This document shows positions 60,810 to 64,000 of a DNA stretch of 64,000 nucleotides, one piece after another. The notes below the pieces were generated by a model. The model was not told the DNA's origin and did no database searches. It was given only the letters and a program-made list of their open reading frames with translations. Position 1 is the first letter of the stretch. The number at the start of each line of letters is the position of its first letter. This DNA comes from Pseudomonas sp. PSE14 (GTDB lineage: Bacteria > Pseudomonadota > Gammaproteobacteria > Pseudomonadales > Pseudomonadaceae), in contig NZ_CP115669.1 in NCBI RefSeq assembly GCF_029203285.1, positions 2,294,001-2,358,000 of the forward strand, read 5' to 3'. The position numbers and the translations under genes are program-made.

Positions 60810-60861
60810 GCGGCGCAGAAACACCCAAACGAAAAGCATCGCGGACAGAGTCCGCTCCTAC
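60810..60861. repeat. Dispersed repeat plus REP unit
   Basis: GCGGCGCAGAAACACCCAAA followed by CGAAAAGCATCGCGGACAGA and GTCCGCTCCTAC, nearly the same run as 13232-13288. Confidence 0.75.
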
Positions 60862-60872
60862 AAGATCAAGGG

Positions 60873-61039
60873 CCCCTCACCCTAACCCTCTCCCGCAAGC
60901 GGGAGAGGGGACTGTTCGGTGCAGGATGAAACCGTAGTGTCAGCCGGCACGGACGGCTCCCTCTCCCTGAGGGAGAGGGCTGGGCTGAGGGGGAAGCGCA
61001 GGCAGGGATTAACCCGGTAGAAGACAGTTGCTCCTACAG
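60873..61039 (+). repeat. CCCTCACCC-type paired-palindrome element
   Basis: Same block order as 26756-26920: CCCTCACCCTAACCCTCTCC, GGGAGAGGGGAC, TCGGTGCAGGATGAAAC, GTCAGCCGGCACG, CCCTCTCCCTGAGGGAGAGG, GGGCTGAGGGGG, ending GACAGTTGCTCCTACAG. It abuts the end of the YbaK-like gene. Confidence 0.75.
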
Positions 61040-61066
61040 ATCAGACGTCATGGGCGTCAAAGACGA

Positions 61067-61534
61067 TCAGGCCAATTCCTGGCAAACATCCACCCAATCC
61101 GCCGCCACCAGCTCTGCCAGGCGCTGCGGCTCGATCCGCACCGCGCTGTGCACCGCCCCGGCCGCCGGCAGCACTTCGTCGAATGCCTGCAGCGACACAT
61201 CGCAATACACGGGCAGCGGCGTGGCCAGCCCGAACGGACAAACCCCGCCCACCGGATGCCCGGTCAGCTCCACCACTTCCTCGGCGCCGAGCATCTTGGC
61301 CTTGCCGCCCAAAGCCTCCTTGAGCTTGCGGTTGTCCAGCCGCGCATCGCCACGGGCTACCACCAGCACGGTGCGTTCGCCCACCCGCAGGGACAGGGTC
61401 TTGGCGATCCGCCCCGGCTCGACGCCATGGGCCTCGGCGGCCAGGGCGACGGTGGCGGTGCTGGTTTCCAGCTCGATGATGGCGATGTCGGGGGCCTTTT
61501 CGGCGAAGAAGGCGCGAACCGATTCCAGGCTCAT
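61067..61534 (-). CDS. YbaK/EbsC-family aminoacyl-tRNA deacylase-like protein
   Basis: A 155-residue YbaK-domain protein. The family removes mischarged amino acids from tRNA (for example Cys-tRNAPro). Hallmarks are IAKTLSLRVGERTVLVVARG, a KLKEALGGKAKMLGAEEV helix and the HPVGGVCPFGLATPLPVY loop. It is a stand-alone trans-editing-like domain; specificity unknown. The ATG at 61534 follows AGGAAG and removes an unsupported 11-residue extension. Confidence 0.92.
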   Translation of the reverse strand: MSLESVRAFFAEKAPDIAIIELETSTATVALAAEAHGVEPGRIAKTLSLRVGERTVLVVARGDARLDNRKLKEALGGKAKMLGAEEVVELTGHPVGGVCPFGLATPLPVYCDVSLQAFDEVLPAAGAVHSAVRIEPQRLAELVAADWVDVCQELA

Positions 61535-61918
61535 GGGCAGGCTTCCTGTACTGGGAAAACATTCCAATCTAGGGAGCGGACCGGGGCCTGTCCAGTCGTC
61601 GGCGCGGACCTGTCATCGGGTTCGGTGAACGCTCCGGCAATTCCGCTGCCCACGGCTCTGCAGGCTGGTCTGTCTCGGTGGGATTCATGGGGCCGATGCA
61701 TGGGGGGAGCGACACGTCGCGTGCGGTGGTTCTCGCCTTTTGTCGCGCGCCTCCTGGTGGCCGGGCGTTCCGGTCATTCCCGCCTATGCTCAGGCATCCT
61801 GCGAGACGCCGCGAAATTTTTTCGGGCCGATGTCGATTTCACTGCGCGCCCTTCGACTACTCGTCAGGAACCGGGAATACCCGGCCGCACGATGACCCAT
61901 ACAAAGAGGAGAAAAGCC
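61535..61918. other. Gene-free stretch
   Basis: This 384-bp gap between divergent genes has no recognisable gene, REP or terminator. It should contain promoters for both sides; no convincing -35/-10 pair is visible. Confidence 0.4.
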
Positions 61919-62344
61919 ATGCGTTTCATGGTGATAGTCAAGGCCACCGCCGAATCCGAAGCCGGTGTGATGCCCAAGGAAGAGCTGCTCGCTGCAATGG
62001 GGGCCTACAACGAGGAGCTGGCCAAGGCCGGCGTGATGCTCGCCGGGGAAGGGCTGCAACCCAGCTCCAAGGGCGCACGGGTTCGCTTCGACGGTGCCTC
62101 GCGTACGGTCGTCGACGGTCCCTTTGCCGAGACCAAGGAACTGATCGCCGGTTACTGGATTTTCCAGACCGCTTCGCTGCAGGAGTGCATCGACTGGGTC
62201 AGGCGCTGCCCCAATCCCTTCGACGGCCCGTCGGAGATCGAGATCCGGCAGATTTTCGAGGCGGAGGACTTCGGCGCCGAATTCACCCCGGAACTGCGTG
62301 AGCAGGAAGACCGTATCCGCGAGCAGATCGCTCGCAAATCCTGA
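61919..62344 (+). CDS. YciI-like (DGPF-domain) protein
   Basis: A 141-residue protein of the YCII/DGPF family (MRFMVIVKATAESEAGVMP, then VVDGPFAETKELIAGYWIFQ and RRCPNPFDGPSEIEIRQIFE). These dimeric ferredoxin-like proteins often lie next to PhnB-like proteins and ECF sigma factors; here only the PhnB-like partner follows. GAGGAG precedes the ATG. Function unknown. Confidence 0.92.
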   Translation: MRFMVIVKATAESEAGVMPKEELLAAMGAYNEELAKAGVMLAGEGLQPSSKGARVRFDGASRTVVDGPFAETKELIAGYWIFQTASLQECIDWVRRCPNPFDGPSEIEIRQIFEAEDFGAEFTPELREQEDRIREQIARKS

Positions 62345-62361
62345 AATCGGAGGAAACCACC

Positions 62362-62778
62362 ATGTTGATGAATGCCTACCTCACCTTTAACGGCAATTGC
62401 GAAGAAGCCTTCCGTTATTACGCCGAAGTGCTGAACGGCAAACTGCCGGCGCTGATGCGCTTCTCCGACGCGCCGGGCTGCGAAGACATGCCGGCGGAAA
62501 TGAAGAATCGCATCATCCACGTGCGCCTGGAGGTGGACGGTCACGTGCTGATGGGTTCGGACGCATCGCCGCAATGCGGGACATACGAAGGGGTGAAGGG
62601 CTGCTCGATCACCCTCAATGTCGATAGCAAGGCCGAGGCCCGGCGCATCTTCGACGCCCTGAGCAAGGGCGGCAAGGTGACAATGCCGCTGGAACAGACC
62701 TTCTGGGCCGTTCTGTTCGGCTCGTTGGAGGATCGCTTCGGGGTGCCGTGGCTGATCAATTGCGAGAAGGATGTCTGA
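62362..62778 (+). CDS. PhnB-like VOC protein
   Basis: A 138-residue VOC protein of the PhnB type: NAYLTFNGNCEEAFRYYAEV, EVDGHVLMGSDASPQ, GGKVTMPLEQTFWAVLFGSL and EDRFGVPWLINCEK. GGAGG precedes the ATG. It lies 17 bases after the YciI-like gene, so they are co-transcribed. Role unproven; related proteins act in detoxification or phosphonate-linked metabolism. Confidence 0.92.
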   Translation: MLMNAYLTFNGNCEEAFRYYAEVLNGKLPALMRFSDAPGCEDMPAEMKNRIIHVRLEVDGHVLMGSDASPQCGTYEGVKGCSITLNVDSKAEARRIFDALSKGGKVTMPLEQTFWAVLFGSLEDRFGVPWLINCEKDV

Positions 62779-62824
62779 TCCAGGCACCTGCAAGGCCATG
62801 CTCGCCCTCGATATTACGGGCCAT

Positions 62825-62853
62825 AAAAAACCGGCCATCAGGGCCGGTTTTTT
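62825..62853. terminator. Bidirectional factor-independent terminator
   Basis: Stem AAAAAACCGGCC / GGCCGGTTTTTT with a 5-base loop, placed between the converging PhnB-like gene and ppnP. The A-run and T-run allow termination on both strands. Confidence 0.95.
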
Positions 62854-62868
62854 CATGACGTGCCGAAC

Positions 62869-63150
62869 TCAGCGGTATTCGCAGAGGTAGGCGGTGTCCT
62901 GGGCAACCTTCAGCTGGAACTTGCTGTTGGCCGGCACGGTGAACTTGCTGCCGGCGGCGAAGGTTTCCCAGTTGTCGCTGCCCGGCAGCTTGACGGTCAG
63001 CGCGCCGGCGACGACGTGCATCACCTCCAGCTGGCTGGTGCCGAATTCGTATTCGCCGGGGGCCATCACGCCGATGGTGGCCGGGCCTGCGGTCATGTCG
63101 AAGGCGATGGATTTGACGGTGCCGTCGAAGTACTCGTTGACCTTGAACAT
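62869..63150 (-). CDS. ppnP: Pyrimidine/purine nucleoside phosphorylase
   Basis: A 93-residue cupin-like protein of the PpnP (YaiE, DUF1255) family that cleaves several nucleosides with phosphate to give the base and ribose-1-phosphate. The whole sequence fits the family ([49 protein letters not shown] and [13 protein letters not shown]). Length matches E. coli PpnP (94). AGGAG lies before the ATG. Confidence 0.95.
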   Translation of the reverse strand: MFKVNEYFDGTVKSIAFDMTAGPATIGVMAPGEYEFGTSQLEVMHVVAGALTVKLPGSDNWETFAAGSKFTVPANSKFQLKVAQDTAYLCEYR

Positions 63151-63261
63151 GGGCTTCTCCTGCTAGAGGGGTGAAAAAGGGCTGGCCAGTATGCCCAAGG
63201 GCGCAGGCGGCGTCACTAGAGGCGCAGCAGGGGACCGTGCGGTCGGCAGCGAACCGTGGAT

Positions 63262-63813
63262 TCAGCTGGTGACCGGCAGGGCGAGCGGCAGCAGGCGGGC
63301 GGTGTTGCGGGCGTCCTCCAGGGCGCGGTGCTGTTGCCCCTGGAAGTGCAGGCCGGCCAGGTGCAATGCGGCATTCAAGCCGACCGGGCGTTTCAGTTGG
63401 CGGGCCTCGGCGAAGCGTTGCTTGAGGTTGATGTGTGGCACGCGGGCGAGGTGGCTGTCCAGGCTCTGCCTGCGCCATTCGATCTCAAGCTGGTGGCGGT
63501 CGTAGTCGCCCCAACTGGTCCAGCCGGCCAGGCGCGGGCTGTGCTGCGCGAGCCAACGTTCGAACTGTGGCCAGACCTCGCGCAAGGGCGCTGCCGCATC
63601 GACGTTGGCCTGGCTGATGTGGGTGAGTTCGCGGCAGAAACTGGTCAGCAGCGGCCGGCGCTGTGGCCGGACGAAACGCTGGAAGTGATCCAGCTCGCGG
63701 CCGTCGGCCTCGGCGACGAGCGTTGCGCCGATTTCGATGATCTCCATTTCCTCGACCGGCCAGCCGCCTTCCTCGGTGGTGGCTTCCAGGTCGATCACCA
63801 GCCAGTGGGGCAT
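63262..63813 (-). CDS. DEDDh-family 3'-5' exonuclease
   Basis: A 183-residue exonuclease domain of the RNase T/DNA polymerase III epsilon class. Asp and Glu of Exo I are in LVIDLEATTEEGGW, an Asp of Exo II in GWTSWGDYDRHQLE, and His and Asp of Exo III in QHRALEDARNTARL. It stands alone, and is most similar in form to KapD/ERI-1-like enzymes. The substrate, DNA or RNA, is unknown. Confidence 0.9.
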   Translation of the reverse strand: MPHWLVIDLEATTEEGGWPVEEMEIIEIGATLVAEADGRELDHFQRFVRPQRRPLLTSFCRELTHISQANVDAAAPLREVWPQFERWLAQHSPRLAGWTSWGDYDRHQLEIEWRRQSLDSHLARVPHINLKQRFAEARQLKRPVGLNAALHLAGLHFQGQQHRALEDARNTARLLPLALPVTS

Positions 63814-63916
63814 AGTGGATGCTCGCGGATGAAGGTCTCCGCAGTATGGAAGGGCTTTTCAGGACCGGCAAACCGCTGTGCTAGGCTCAGCGCCTTTCGA
63901 TGGCGAGGGGTAGGGC

Positions 63917-64000
63917 ATGGCTAAAGTCGCTTTCATCGGCCTGGGTGTGATGGGGTACCCCATGGCGGGCCATCTGCAGCGCGAGGGGCACGAGGTGTGC
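63917..64000 (+). CDS. NAD(P)-dependent 3-hydroxyisobutyrate-dehydrogenase-like protein (5' part)
   Basis: The first 28 codons only; the gene runs off the window. MAKVAFIGLGVMGYPMAGHL shows the Rossmann GxGxMG motif of beta-hydroxyacid dehydrogenases (3-hydroxyisobutyrate or tartronate-semialdehyde type). A GAGG/AGGG stretch lies before the ATG. The exact substrate cannot be told from this fragment. Confidence 0.8.
   Translation, partial: MAKVAFIGLGVMGYPMAGHLQREGHEVC

Noticed and set aside
61028..61918. Long N-terminal extension of the YciI-like protein
   Set aside because: The extension is antisense to the YbaK-like gene and the YciI family begins at MRFMVIVKA with a strong GAGGAG site at 61919.

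Overview
This window is ordinary GC-rich chromosome from a Pseudomonas, most likely a relative of the P. aeruginosa / P. nitroreducens / P. citronellolis group. The evidence is gene content (OprD-type porin, RlhA, SfnB-type oxidoreductases, aguAB, many LysR regulators), strong GC bias at third codon positions, and dozens of Pseudomonas-type REP palindromes of the GTAGGAGCGAGCTTGCTCGCGAA kind between genes. I see no rRNA, tRNA, CRISPR array, prophage or intact insertion sequence.

Layout. 0-7.3 kb: small conserved genes, a GIY-YIG-like protein, three regulator-centred pairs (LysR/EamA transporter, LysR/quinone oxidoreductase) and an SMP-30-like protein. 7.3-8.9 kb: a betaine-type substrate-binding protein followed by decayed pieces of its permease and of an EAL-domain gene. 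9.1-13.2 kb: a tightly overlapping trehalose operon, otsB - GH15 hydrolase - otsA. 13.6-16.3 kb: a cold-shock protein and small oxidoreductase, hydrolase and membrane genes. 16.7-21.9 kb: a LysR gene divergent from an agmatine operon (aguA, aguB, polyamine-binding protein, and a second, Tat-exported agmatine deiminase). 22.3-25.9 kb: a sirtuin translationally coupled to a diguanylate cyclase, then a second diguanylate cyclase. 27.7-31.5 kb: rlhA and a hydrolase divergent from a CGNR zinc-finger regulator. 31.8-41.6 kb: an apparent catabolic and detoxification region (esterase, two isochorismatase-fold hydrolases, monooxygenase-domain protein, large amidohydrolase, OprD porin, SDR, HD hydrolase, two LysR regulators).

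42.6-45.4 kb holds the most unusual gene: a 953-residue protein without a signal peptide. It joins a peptidoglycan-binding module, a GH19 lysozyme/chitinase-like domain, a papain-like cysteine protease with a complete catalytic set, and a C-terminal serine lipase/esterase-like domain. It looks like a multi-enzyme antibacterial effector or lysin.

49.1-60.2 kb is an organosulfur acquisition island, all on the minus strand. It has three SfnB-type flavin oxidoreductases, two NtaA/DmoA-type FMN monooxygenases, two MetQ-like binding proteins and two MetI-like permeases, but only one MetN-like ATPase. The window ends with housekeeping-type genes (YbaK-like, YciI-like, PhnB-like, ppnP, an exonuclease) and the first 28 codons of a 3-hydroxyisobutyrate-dehydrogenase-like gene.

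Between genes there are at least three families of paired palindromic elements. One is an apparently undescribed 163-164 bp unit found in three full copies. Two neighbouring genes (31.8 and 33.0 kb) carry near-identical 89-bp upstream regions, which points to a shared regulator.
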